Both the position numbers and the translations under genes were made by a program. Shown here in pieces: positions 1 through 7,978 of a DNA stretch of 64,000 nt (position 1 is its first letter; each line of letters starts with the position of its first letter). The notes beneath the pieces are model-generated. The model was not told the origin of the DNA and searched no databases. It saw only the letters and a list, made by a program, of their open reading frames with translations. Source of the DNA: UMGS1766 sp963597355. GTDB taxonomy: Bacteria > Bacillota > Clostridia > Oscillospirales > Oscillospiraceae. Where the stretch lies: contig CAVBPR010000020.1 in the NCBI GenBank assembly GCA_963597355.1, positions 1-64,000 of the forward strand, given 5' to 3'.

Positions 1-1924
1 GGTTGCAGGTCACGGCATCGTAGAAGGTATAGACCTTCGCATCGTATTCATCCACACCTTCGTCCACGATATGCCGTGGGATGGGGGTGAACTCGGCATT
101 ATAGTACTCTTTCAAGTCCTGATAGGTGCTCCAGATGGAGACCGCCATAAGGACAACCGCAATCGTCACCATTGCCGCACCGGCATAGTAGGTAATTTTT
201 GCCCAGGTGCCCGTGCTGCCTGCGCCGTAGATCGCCTCTGTTCTTGCATTCGACGCCTCCTGCAAAAGCTGGTTGTATTGTTTCTTCATCGCTTGATATG
301 TGGCAAGATCTGCTACTTTATCCGGGATCGCATTCATTTGTGCCTTGACTGCATTCGCCGCTTTGGTAACTGCGTCAATCGACTCTTTCGCACTTTCGAG
401 ATGTCGTATCGTCTCTTTGTTGAAAGTTTGTATGGCTTCAAACGGATTCATACCATCATTCAGAAAAGCGGCTCGCAGCTTTGGACTATTGACCAGCAAA
501 TTGTTCAAATGCAAATTGACGCCAACTGCAATCGCTGAGCACACAACGGAAGCTCCAAACACGCCCCACAGGATGAAGGAGGTAAGGGATACGCAGTCCC
601 AGACGCCATCAACAACGTTTTGACCGCTGGAAGCCTGAAGCCGAAGGGCCTCATTGGTCAGGGCAACGTCATCGCTGAAGATGGTGCGGTCAACCCCGTC
701 GTAAATGGAGTTGTCCTGCTCCTTGAAAGCGCTGAGATCCATTTGTGCCATGGCTTCCTTTGTGGAATTATCGTCGTTAATGCCCCAGGCTACGATCTGA
801 TACAGGGACATCAGATCCAGGCAGGCCCGCTGCGCATCGGTCAAAACGGAAACCAGAGGATAGAGCAGGTAGCGGTCTGCCTCCTGCACATCGTAATCAT
901 CGCCGGTGAACAGGTCGAGGAGGGAAATGTCGTCATTGGTCAGGGTGTACAGCAGCTCGTACTGGGTGCCCGCCGCCAGCCAGTTTGTGTAATCAAAGTC
1001 CTCGTGGGCCTCCTGATAGGCGTCAATCGTCTCCTGAGAGGAAGCAATTGTCAGCTCCGGGTCCGTGTTGGTGTAACTGTTAAGGAAGGTTTTGTAGCTC
1101 TCCAGCTTGTCGGCAAGGATCTTTGCGTCCTCGTCGTATTCCGACGCCAGCTGGCTCTCTGCCTCGTTGATGGTCAGGCCGTCGCCGTCCATCAGCTCCT
1201 CCAGCATCTCGTCATAGGTCTTGGCGCTTTCATAGCGCTCTATCCAGGTGTTGTCGTTGCTGTCGGTGGACATGGCGATCAATTGCTGGATCGCCAGCAC
1301 CGCATTGGAGTTGCCCTGCATGAGAATGGTGGTCATGTCGCCAATCTTGCTCTTTGCATCATCGGAAAGTGCGCTCCACTCTTCGTCGGAGTACTCTTCC
1401 TTGACCTTGTTCAGAAGCAGGTCTCCCATGTACTGCTGGGTGTCGTCGTCGTAGAGCAGGTTCAGCATGTCGTGTGCCGCAACCGCTCTCTGCTGACCGG
1501 CATTGTAGTTTGCGCGGTATTCATTGACGGCAATCAGGAACTTGTCCAGAAAACTGCGGATGTTGGTCTTCTGCTCCTCCAGCATGATTTGATAATCCTG
1601 CACGCTGTAGCCGCCCTGCATGTTCATCAGCCGCATGTCGGTGATGGCTTCTTCCGCATCATTGGTGGTGGTATAACCCAGATAGACCGCCCGCTTGCTG
1701 GAAATCAGGTCGTCCGCGCCTTCGTTCAGGTTGTTGTCCAGAATTTCATAGCCGTTTTCCGTCAGCCAATTCTTTGCCTCTTCTTCCGTGTCACCATAAC
1801 TGATGACCACATCCTTGATGTAAGTCGCCTTGGAGGACGCCGCCATAGCGCTGGTGCAGGTGGTGACTGCAGTGGCTACCGCAAGGAACAAGCCTATCGT
1901 TCTTCTTAACATCTTCTTAACCAT
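1..1924 (-). CDS. Secreted/membrane hypothetical protein with MABP-like motif, partial
   Basis: The frame is open from an ATG at 1924 to the window edge, so at least 641 residues are encoded and the 3' end lies outside. It starts with a signal peptide (MVKKMLRR, then a hydrophobic stretch ending near AMAA). Residues 27-85 hold a motif of the form GYEILDNNLNEGADD...AVYLGYTTT..AEEAITD, which resembles the beta-prism MABP-type repeat also present in the next gene. The middle is helical and acidic. Hydrophobic segments lie near residues 445-468 and 578-600, separated by a lysine/alanine-rich, probably coiled-coil stretch. It follows the 454-residue gene by 42 bases and is the last visible gene of a four-gene unit. 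No enzymatic motif was recognised. A surface or envelope role is inference. Confidence 0.8.
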   Translation of the reverse strand, partial: MVKKMLRRTIGLFLAVATAVTTCTSAMAASSKATYIKDVVISYGDTEEEAKNWLTENGYEILDNNLNEGADDLISSKRAVYLGYTTTNDAEEAITDMRLMNMQGGYSVQDYQIMLEEQKTNIRSFLDKFLIAVNEYRANYNAGQQRAVAAHDMLNLLYDDDTQQYMGDLLLNKVKEEYSDEEWSALSDDAKSKIGDMTTILMQGNSNAVLAIQQLIAMSTDSNDNTWIERYESAKTYDEMLEELMDGDGLTINEAESQLASEYDEDAKILADKLESYKTFLNSYTNTDPELTIASSQETIDAYQEAHEDFDYTNWLAAGTQYELLYTLTNDDISLLDLFTGDDYDVQEADRYLLYPLVSVLTDAQRACLDLMSLYQIVAWGINDDNSTKEAMAQMDLSAFKEQDNSIYDGVDRTIFSDDVALTNEALRLQASSGQNVVDGVWDCVSLTSFILWGVFGASVVCSAIAVGVNLHLNNLLVNSPKLRAAFLNDGMNPFEAIQTFNKETIRHLESAKESIDAVTKAANAVKAQMNAIPDKVADLATYQAMKKQYNQLLQEASNARTEAIYGAGSTGTWAKITYYAGAAMVTIAVVLMAVSIWSTYQDLKEYYNAEFTPIPRHIVDEGVDEYDAKVYTFYDAVTCN

Positions 1925-1966
1925 GTGATCTCACGGCTCCTTCTCTTTTGTTTTTTGACCGGGGGG

Positions 1967-3331
1967 TTATTTCTTCTTTTTCCAGATCTTCAGGTAGATA
2001 ACTGCTCCGGCTACAACGAAGATCAGCAAAACCACGAAACAGGCAATTGCCGCCGTGTTTCCTCCGCTGACAACGGATGCCGCCGTGTCTGCACCGTCCT
2101 CCGCAATGGCCGATGCGTCTGCGCTGGTGTCGCCCACCGTTTCAATCTGCTTGCCAATGTCGTAACTTTCATCCACAGCACTGCCGGTGGCGGATGCTTC
2201 TTTATTGGTCTCTTCCGAGCTGGCCGCTGTCTCACTGCTGGAAGCGGCTGCCCCATTGGGATCGGTTTCCGGCTTGGTTTCCTCGCCAGTGGCGGCTTCC
2301 GCCGCCGCGGCCTCTGCCGCTGCGTAGTCCCCTTCGTACAGGGCGTAGATGTCCGGATCCCCGGCCCAAACGCAGCTGCTGAGATCGGTGCTGTTCAAAA
2401 GCGCCTTATACTGGCTGGAGCTTCGGGAAACCGAGCGGTCATAGGAGGCGTAAATGCCGGCCCAGTCGCCCAGTGCAAAAGTGTCGTCAAATAGCTTACC
2501 GCTGGTGATGTCCAGCAGGTGAACGGTGGACTGTTCGTTCTTTTCCACCTGCGCCTGAGCATCCACAATGCTGAACTTGGTGATGGCCTTGCTCACATCG
2601 GAGGTTCTCTGGTAGGCGATGTAGGAAACCACACCGCTACCGCCGATGTCGTTTTCCAGGTAGTAATCACAGCCCAGAGAGGCGGCCTGATTCACTGCCG
2701 CGGCCTTTGAGCCGGCGGTGACGATGCAGGCATCGGAAATGTAACGCTTAACGTTCTCGCTTCGATACATCAGCAGGTAAATCTCGCTGTTGCGGATTCC
2801 GCTGTCCAGATTGGCGAGGGTGCCGTCGTCCATGCGGACCGGGGAGGAACCGTCGTTCCGGAGGGCAATCACCTCATCGGTATCGCTGAGACCGGACACC
2901 GTGTCCAGGGAGGTGATCGCGCTTCCCGCAGCGCTGTCCCAGGTGCAGTAGAGGTAGAGGGGGGTTCCGCCGACGCCGTTGTTCAGGTTGGTGCCGGAGA
3001 CCAGCTGATAGGTGCAGTCGCCATAGGCGATGGAACCGGTGCTCTGGGTGGAAACCAGCAGGCCGGTAATTCCGCTGGAGCCTCTCTTATACCCCAGGTA
3101 CACCATGGCGCTTTCATCCGAGGAAACCAGGTTCATTCCCTGAAACAGCACCGTGTAGCCGCTGTTTTCCAGGCTGGCTCTCCCTTCTGTCCCCACCGCA
3201 ATGGTGACTTCGGAAATGCTGCTGGTCTGAGCATGGGCACACACGGCGAAACTGCCGGTGGCAACCAGAAGCAGCAGCACGCTGACGGTTTTAAGGGCAT
3301 ACTTCAGAATTCTTTTCATCTTCAACTTCAT
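1967..3331 (-). CDS. Secreted, C-terminally membrane-anchored protein with MABP-like repeats
   Basis: 454 residues from the ATG at 3331, which has an AGGAAG ribosome site just upstream; a longer frame begins at 3373 but lacks one. A signal peptide (MKLKMKRIL... to CAHA) is followed by about 220 residues with four divergent copies of a motif built on L(N/D).G.....(I/V)YL.Y and a following AIT or similar, at roughly residues 39-94, 105-143, 169-203 and 201-256. A low-complexity Ala/Glu/Ser/Thr linker occupies about 330-390. A single transmembrane helix ends in KKKK, so the repeats should sit outside the cell. It lies 25 bases after the PrsW-like gene, whose product might cleave this anchored protein; that link is inference from position. 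No enzyme motif was seen. Confidence 0.78.
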   Translation of the reverse strand: MKLKMKRILKYALKTVSVLLLLVATGSFAVCAHAQTSSISEVTIAVGTEGRASLENSGYTVLFQGMNLVSSDESAMVYLGYKRGSSGITGLLVSTQSTGSIAYGDCTYQLVSGTNLNNGVGGTPLYLYCTWDSAAGSAITSLDTVSGLSDTDEVIALRNDGSSPVRMDDGTLANLDSGIRNSEIYLLMYRSENVKRYISDACIVTAGSKAAAVNQAASLGCDYYLENDIGGSGVVSYIAYQRTSDVSKAITKFSIVDAQAQVEKNEQSTVHLLDITSGKLFDDTFALGDWAGIYASYDRSVSRSSSQYKALLNSTDLSSCVWAGDPDIYALYEGDYAAAEAAAAEAATGEETKPETDPNGAAASSSETAASSEETNKEASATGSAVDESYDIGKQIETVGDTSADASAIAEDGADTAASVVSGGNTAAIACFVVLLIFVVAGAVIYLKIWKKKK

Positions 3332-3356
3332 CTCACTTCCTGCAGAAAGCCATGGG

Positions 3357-4028
3357 TTATTTTTTTCTAGCAACCAGTTTTTTTATCTTTTCATCGATCT
3401 TGATGTACTTCAGCACAAAGACGTTAACCACCAGATAAACCGAAACCGGAAGGAAGAAACCGATGCGGTTTGCAATCACGGACTCGTCCTCCACCAGCAG
3501 GTTGAACACCGCATGGAACACAACCGCCAGATTGAAGGTGCACAGGACGCCGCCCAGGTAAAGCTTCCGCTTTTTGTGAATATAGGGAACAAAGTTGGCC
3601 ACCAGCATCGTGGTGATGCTGTGCATCAGGCCGGTGCTGAATCCTCGGATCAGAGCGAACAGGAAACTGGCCGATTCGCTGTACTGCATCAGGATGATGA
3701 TGTTCTCCAGCATGGCAAAGCCAACGCCGGTGGCGAATGCAACGGTGATAATCGACCGTTTGTCGTCGGAAAAAACATGGGCGTAATAGATCACCGGCAG
3801 TACCTTCACCAGCTCCTCGGTAATGGGGGTGATGTTGGTGGTCAGGTACAGCATGGAGAAATCGGTCACCCGCAGCAGCAGGCCGTTGATCTCGCTGACA
3901 AACAGGCAGAGGAACATTCCCGTCAAAAGAGAGATAATGACTTTTCTTGACTTCTTTTCGATCGGCACCAGCATCATTGCCAGTGGAACGGCGATGCAAA
4001 TGAAAAGAACGTAACTTATTGAATCCAT
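3357..4028 (-). CDS. PrsW-like intramembrane metalloprotease family protein
   Basis: 223 residues with about seven transmembrane helices. The PrsW/CPBP-like signature is visible in order: ITEELVKVLPV (paired glutamates), GVGFAMLENI, a GLMHS histidine and VVFHAVFNLL. In characterised PrsW proteins these residues build a metal site that performs site-1 cleavage of membrane-bound anti-sigma factors. The substrate here is unknown; the two membrane-anchored secreted proteins downstream are the obvious candidates, by position only. The start at 4028 has AAGGAG seven bases before it and overlaps the end of the preceding gene by 13 bases, so the two are probably translationally coupled. Confidence 0.82.
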   Translation of the reverse strand: MDSISYVLFICIAVPLAMMLVPIEKKSRKVIISLLTGMFLCLFVSEINGLLLRVTDFSMLYLTTNITPITEELVKVLPVIYYAHVFSDDKRSIITVAFATGVGFAMLENIIILMQYSESASFLFALIRGFSTGLMHSITTMLVANFVPYIHKKRKLYLGGVLCTFNLAVVFHAVFNLLVEDESVIANRIGFFLPVSVYLVVNVFVLKYIKIDEKIKKLVARKK

Positions 4029-4678
4029 TTTTTCGTCTCCTTATTGAGGAATGGCAGGAACCCGACGTAGAAAACGCCAAGCACAATAGCAAGCGTAATC
4101 GGGTTGTAGGCGCCGTAGTAGAACAGCCCCACTTCCGCAAAGGTCAGCACCTCGAAGACAACGCAGACCAGGTTGAACTTCCGCAGCGTTCTCACGATGC
4201 CGCCCTCTACATCCGGCGTAAGCGCGTGCTTCATGTTGAAGTAGCCCGCAAGCCCTGCCAGCAGCGCCAGGATCAGGAAGGAAATGCGAACCGCAAGGGA
4301 AACACGATGAACAAACAGGGCGGCGACGGCAACCGCAACTTCCAGCACCGGAAGGATTGCGGAAATCGCCTTCTGCTTTGTAATCCCCTTTTTCTGCTCG
4401 TCCAGCAGATGATCCATTACGCCCACATTGGGGAGATAGAGAAACAGGTAGAACCCGGCATAACCCAACAGACCGATGTTAAACCCGTCCGGCAGCTCCT
4501 GGTAGCACAGCAGGGTGACAAGAGTGAAGGCTCTTGAAAAGAACTGGCACGCCACAGGAAACACCATCAGTTTGAAATACAGCGGCTGTTTCTGCCTGTA
4601 GGCCGCCGCCAGACCATAGATCAGGCCCGCGCAGGCACAGACAAGCAAATATAGGTTCATTACAACAATAACTGTCAT
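4016..4678 (-). CDS. Polytopic membrane protein, unknown function
   Basis: 220 residues starting at the ATG at 4678, which has AGGAGAG seven bases upstream; an in-frame ATG at 4735 has no ribosome site. About seven hydrophobic helices cover nearly the whole length, with a short Lys/Gln-rich loop (DEQKKGITKQK) in the middle. It is the first gene of the PrsW-like cluster and overlaps the next gene by 13 bases. No family was recognised. It might work with the PrsW-like protein or scaffold the two secreted proteins; that is inferred only from the operon. Confidence 0.75.
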   Translation of the reverse strand: MTVIVVMNLYLLVCACAGLIYGLAAAYRQKQPLYFKLMVFPVACQFFSRAFTLVTLLCYQELPDGFNIGLLGYAGFYLFLYLPNVGVMDHLLDEQKKGITKQKAISAILPVLEVAVAVAALFVHRVSLAVRISFLILALLAGLAGYFNMKHALTPDVEGGIVRTLRKFNLVCVVFEVLTFAEVGLFYYGAYNPITLAIVLGVFYVGFLPFLNKETKKWIQ

Positions 4679-4739
4679 TCCAAGCTCTCCTATTTTCCTT
4701 GAATTAACTCGGATAAAAAGGATCCATTTATCCACTTAT

Positions 4740-4768
4740 ATTGTAGTAAATCCTAGCCAAAAAGTCAA
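4740..4768 (-). promoter_or_regulatory. Promoter of the PrsW-like cluster
   Basis: Reading on the minus strand: TTGACT (4768-4763), a 17-base spacer, then TACAAT (4745-4740). It lies 62 bases upstream of the first start codon at 4678 and just after the terminator at 4847-4887, so the cluster is an independent transcription unit. Confidence 0.65.
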
Positions 4769-4846
4769 TTGAAACGGTCTTAATTTTGTCTTAACCGCCC
4801 AACTTTTTACCCAATTTTTCGTTTCCTTTTTTTGTTAATTAAATCC

Positions 4847-4887
4847 AAAAAACAGCAGCCCTGCGCACCGCGCATGACTGCTGTTTT
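4847..4887 (-). terminator. Rho-independent terminator of the signalling block
   Basis: Perfect arms AAAACAGCAG (4849-4858) and CTGCTGTTTT (4878-4887) enclose a loop that itself contains GCGCACCGCGC. On the minus strand the stem is followed by a run of T. It lies about 70 bases past the stop of the lipoprotein gene. A smaller hairpin (CGGTTCTC/GAGAACCG, 4931-4951) sits directly after that stop codon. Confidence 0.75.
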
Positions 4888-4957
4888 CTCTACGGAATTT
4901 TATGCCAAATTCTTCAGCCAGGCGCCCCTTCGGTTCTCGGTGTGAGAACCGCTGTTC

Positions 4958-5884
4958 TCACTTTCCGAATCCGTCCAACACCTCGCCGTTGGGCAGGTAT
5001 TCCCATGTGCTGTCGGTGATTTCCACCGTCAGGCTGTTGTCGTCGGCCTTGTAGATAACGCCGGTGAGCTTGCCTTCGCTGGGGTCTTCCACCTCAAAGG
5101 TGATCTTCCCCTCGGCAAAGGTTCCAACACCGTTTTCCAGGCTGCAGAGCTTGGTAACGCTCAGGTCGACCTTCAGCGTGCCGTCGCTGTTTTCCCCCAC
5201 CGTCAGGGTGCTTTCGTCATAGCTTCTGACGTGCTCTCCGAGAAAGTCTGCCAGTGCTTCTGTGCTGTCGCCGTCCTCATCGCCGGACACATCTCCCTGC
5301 ATCGGCGCATACAGCTGTTCTGCATAGGCCTGAAGATCCATTCCGTCCAGATCCTTGCCGGAAACGGAGAGGGAATACTCCGCGCCCACCAGAGCGTCAT
5401 ACCAGTTTACTACCTGCACGTTATTGTCGCTGGAGTCCTCCGGTGCAGTATATGCATAGTAAACTGCGTCCTTGCCGGAAACCGTGCCCTCTTCCTCGCT
5501 GCTCCAGCTATAAGACATGCCGGAGATATCCTCTGCTTTGTCGGTCATCTGGGCCCGATAGGTCCAGCTCATCTCGTCCAGCACATAGGTCACCTGGGCC
5601 AAACCGCCGTCGCTCATGTAGCTGTAAGCCACATTGGAAGCCCCTTCCGGTGCTGCCAGATTCATTCCGGTTGCCGCTGCAACCCCCTGCTGATCCGATT
5701 CCGTCCAGGGGTTTGCGATCTGGGTGTTTTCGGTGGTTTTGCTGCTGGCCGCCGCACTGGCGCTGGCCGCCGCGCTGGTGCTGGCGGCGGAGGATTTTGC
5801 CGTGTCTGCAGAGGTGCCGCATCCGGCGAGGGCAGTTGTGCCAATGGCCATCATTGCCATGGCAAGAGCAATTTGCTTTTTCAT
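4958..5884 (-). CDS. Lipoprotein, unknown function
   Basis: 308 residues. A lipoprotein signal (MKKQIALAMAMMAIGTTALAGC) gives a lipidated cysteine at about residue 22. A Ser/Ala-rich spacer to about residue 50 precedes a domain starting IANPWTESDQQGVAAATG, which includes GASNVAYSYMSDGG and VSGKDAVYYAY. I recognise this as a type common in gut Clostridia but without a known role. It follows the STAS-kinase gene by 23 bases and ends the signalling operon, so it may be the envelope sensor or output of that pathway (inference). The extracytoplasmic part is strongly acidic. Confidence 0.75.
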   Translation of the reverse strand: MKKQIALAMAMMAIGTTALAGCGTSADTAKSSAASTSAAASASAAASSKTTENTQIANPWTESDQQGVAAATGMNLAAPEGASNVAYSYMSDGGLAQVTYVLDEMSWTYRAQMTDKAEDISGMSYSWSSEEEGTVSGKDAVYYAYTAPEDSSDNNVQVVNWYDALVGAEYSLSVSGKDLDGMDLQAYAEQLYAPMQGDVSGDEDGDSTEALADFLGEHVRSYDESTLTVGENSDGTLKVDLSVTKLCSLENGVGTFAEGKITFEVEDPSEGKLTGVIYKADDNSLTVEITDSTWEYLPNGEVLDGFGK

Positions 5885-5907
5885 TTTTTTACTTCCTTTC
5901 TTTTTTA

Positions 5908-7083
5908 TCAGAAGGTTAGTGTGTCTACTTTGGGAATCAAATCTGTCAGCCGCTGCTGATAGAAGGCAATCAGCTGTTCCCGGTTTTCCCCATCCCGGCG
6001 GACGGTGCGGCGCAGAAGCCGCATATAGCCCACGACTTTCGCCTTATTCTCCACTTCCTCCAGCTTTGCCCCGTCCTCAGTGCCCAGATACAGGGCAAGG
6101 GCCTGCTTCCAGAAGCGGCCGGCAGTCTCATAGGAAAAGCGAAGGAATTTTTCCGCCTCGCTGTGGTCCAGCTCCAGAAAGCCCACAAAGGCATTGAACA
6201 TCGAGCCCAGCTCGAAAATCGGGTGGCCGACGCAGAGGGTGTCCATGTCAATCAGCAGTGCTTCCCCGTCCCGCACCATAATGTTGTTGGTGTGGTAGTC
6301 GCCGTGGAGCATGGTCTGCTGTTCCGGAACTGCCTCTACCATCCGGTAGAGCTTGTCTCCCAGCTCCTTGGGCAAATAGTCCCGGTCAAATGCCGCCCAA
6401 TCCAGCGCAACCTTCCGCATGTCCGGCATGTCTCCGGCGTTGACTTCCGTGCTGTGAATCTGCTTGAGCATGTCCACATAGTATTTCAGAGGAACTTCCA
6501 GATGCTCCGGGTCTTTTTTGATCATTTTGGAGAGCGATGTCGCCTCCAGCAGCTCCATCACCGTGCCGTAGTTTTCCCCAACCCGCACCACGTCATAGGG
6601 AATTGCGGTGTTGATCCCCAGCACCAGCGCCTTGCGGGCCAGTTCCCGCTCCCGCTGGATTTCCGGCAAAGCGTCGGAGTTGAAATACACCTTGACGATG
6701 GTCTCCGCATCGTAGCGGTAAACCGCTCCGTTAGCGCCCCGACCGATGATTTCGCAACCATCGACAGAAAACTGACGATAGGCCTTTTTCACCGTCATCA
6801 TCTCGGTAAAACCGGTCATATCCAGAATTTCATAGACTTCCGGGGACACATTGATCAGCGTCAGATTCGGCTCTCCCTTGCGCAGGCGCAGGAGAATTCG
6901 CAGTCCGGCGGAGGAGATGTACTCCAGATTCTGTGCATCAATCACCATTGCCGCATCCGCTTCTGCCGACCGGGCCGCCATTACTTCCTGTTCCACTTCC
7001 GCCGCATTGGATGCGTCAATCCGTCCGCTCAGACAGACGGTCAGCACGTCCCCGTCTCTGTGCGATGCAATCTGATCCTTCAT
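5908..7083 (-). CDS. STAS domain fused to an aminoglycoside-phosphotransferase-like kinase
   Basis: 391 residues from the ATG at 7083 with GGAGGT six bases upstream; the preceding gene's stop shares one base (TAATG). Residues 1-100 are a STAS anti-anti-sigma domain with the phosphoacceptor region YISSAGLR. Residues about 110-390 are a kinase fold of the APH/choline-kinase type: GRGANGAVYRY glycine-rich loop, VKVYF with the ATP-binding lysine, catalytic HGDYHTNNIM and metal-binding LIDMDTLCVGHP. This architecture resembles the family modelled as TIGR02172. The substrate is not evident. In this operon the kinase may be regulated through phosphorylation of its own STAS domain by the RsbW-like module encoded at 7979-10789 (inference). 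Confidence 0.85.
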   Translation of the reverse strand: MKDQIASHRDGDVLTVCLSGRIDASNAAEVEQEVMAARSAEADAAMVIDAQNLEYISSAGLRILLRLRKGEPNLTLINVSPEVYEILDMTGFTEMMTVKKAYRQFSVDGCEIIGRGANGAVYRYDAETIVKVYFNSDALPEIQRERELARKALVLGINTAIPYDVVRVGENYGTVMELLEATSLSKMIKKDPEHLEVPLKYYVDMLKQIHSTEVNAGDMPDMRKVALDWAAFDRDYLPKELGDKLYRMVEAVPEQQTMLHGDYHTNNIMVRDGEALLIDMDTLCVGHPIFELGSMFNAFVGFLELDHSEAEKFLRFSYETAGRFWKQALALYLGTEDGAKLEEVENKAKVVGYMRLLRRTVRRDGENREQLIAFYQQRLTDLIPKVDTLTF

Positions 7084-7649
7084 TAAGATACCTCCGCAAA
7101 TATGGTCTGAATCAAGCTGTGGAATTCCTGCCATGCCACCGTGTCAGAAAGCTCTTCCAGGCTGTCGGCAATGGAGCGATAGTACCACGCCTGCTGGGCC
7201 GGGTCCTTCTGGTTGAAGTGCTGCCACAGCGCATCCCCCTCTTCCTTCCACACCGTGTAGATGGAATGCAGGTTGGCCAGTTTATCCCCCAGATAGAGGA
7301 TTTTCACGTCCCGATCCTTTGTATTCCGCAAAACGGCAATGGCCTCTTCCTTCCGGATCTTCCAGGTTTCCTCTGCCGGAAGGGGGTCCCGTTTGTCCTC
7401 TGTTTCGGATGCAACCAGCTCCGCAACCCGTTTCCCGAAGTGCTGTTCCACTTCCTGAATGGTAACTCCCGCGTCCTCCACCACATCGTGCAGTGCCGCC
7501 GCGGCAATTACCTCCTGACTGCTGGTCATGGAGCTGACGATCACCGCCGCCTCCATGGGGTGCAGGATATAAGGCACATCCGACTGCTTGCGGCGCATTC
7601 CGTCATGGGCCTTTGCCGCAAAGATAATCGCCTCGTTCGCCAGTTCCAT
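7083..7649 (-). CDS. HD-domain hydrolase, MESH1/SpoT-like (p)ppGpp hydrolase family
   Basis: 188 residues. The N-terminal half carries the RelA/SpoT-type HD signature: KAHDGMRRKQ, YILHPMEAA, the metal-binding AALHDVVEDAG and the following helix. There is no synthetase, TGS or ACT domain, so it is a stand-alone hydrolase like MESH1 or small alarmone hydrolases. The expected reaction is removal of 3'-pyrophosphate from (p)ppGpp, but activity on another nucleotide cannot be excluded. Its start overlaps the STAS gene stop by one base (TAATG at 7649), and its stop overlaps the STAS-kinase start in the same way, giving a tightly coupled trio. Confidence 0.85.
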   Translation of the reverse strand: MELANEAIIFAAKAHDGMRRKQSDVPYILHPMEAAVIVSSMTSSQEVIAAAALHDVVEDAGVTIQEVEQHFGKRVAELVASETEDKRDPLPAEETWKIRKEEAIAVLRNTKDRDVKILYLGDKLANLHSIYTVWKEEGDALWQHFNQKDPAQQAWYYRSIADSLEELSDTVAWQEFHSLIQTIFAEVS

Positions 7650-7945
7650 TATTCGATTACCAGAATGTCCGTAAAGCCGGTCATTTCAAACACTTCCATC
7701 ACGGTGTCGCACACGCCGGTAAGCTTCAGGCTGCCTACTTTGCTCATTTTCTTCTGGGCTGCCAGCAGAACCCGCAGTCCTGCCGAGGAGATGTAATCCA
7801 CACCCTTCAAATCCAGAACCAGGTCTTTCACGCTGTCGTCCAGATGGTTGATGGCGCTCTCCAGGCCGGGAGCCGTCGTGGTGTCAATACGGCCAACGAT
7901 CGCAAAGGTCATTTTCTCGGCCACTTGATTTTGATTGATTTGCAT
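7649..7945 (-). CDS. STAS anti-sigma factor antagonist (SpoIIAA/RsbV-like)
   Basis: 98 residues, a full single STAS domain. The segment VDYISSAGLRVLL contains the serine phosphorylated in SpoIIAA/RsbV proteins. In partner switching the unphosphorylated form binds an RsbW-like kinase, and a PP2C phosphatase restores this form. Both activities are encoded by the gene 33 bases upstream. The STAS half of the downstream STAS-kinase protein has the same YISSAGLR segment, so there are two likely clients of one kinase/phosphatase pair. No sigma factor gene lies nearby. Confidence 0.9.
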   Translation of the reverse strand: MQINQNQVAEKMTFAIVGRIDTTTAPGLESAINHLDDSVKDLVLDLKGVDYISSAGLRVLLAAQKKMSKVGSLKLTGVCDTVMEVFEMTGFTDILVIE

Positions 7946-7978
7946 TGTATTTTCCCTCCGAATTTCTATGGTTGGATC

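Noticed and set aside
620..1909. Long plus-strand reading frame
   Set aside because: It is antisense to the minus-strand gene from 1924, which has a signal peptide, a ribosome site and normal composition; the plus frame gives a low-complexity Val/Leu/Gly/His protein typical of a shadow.
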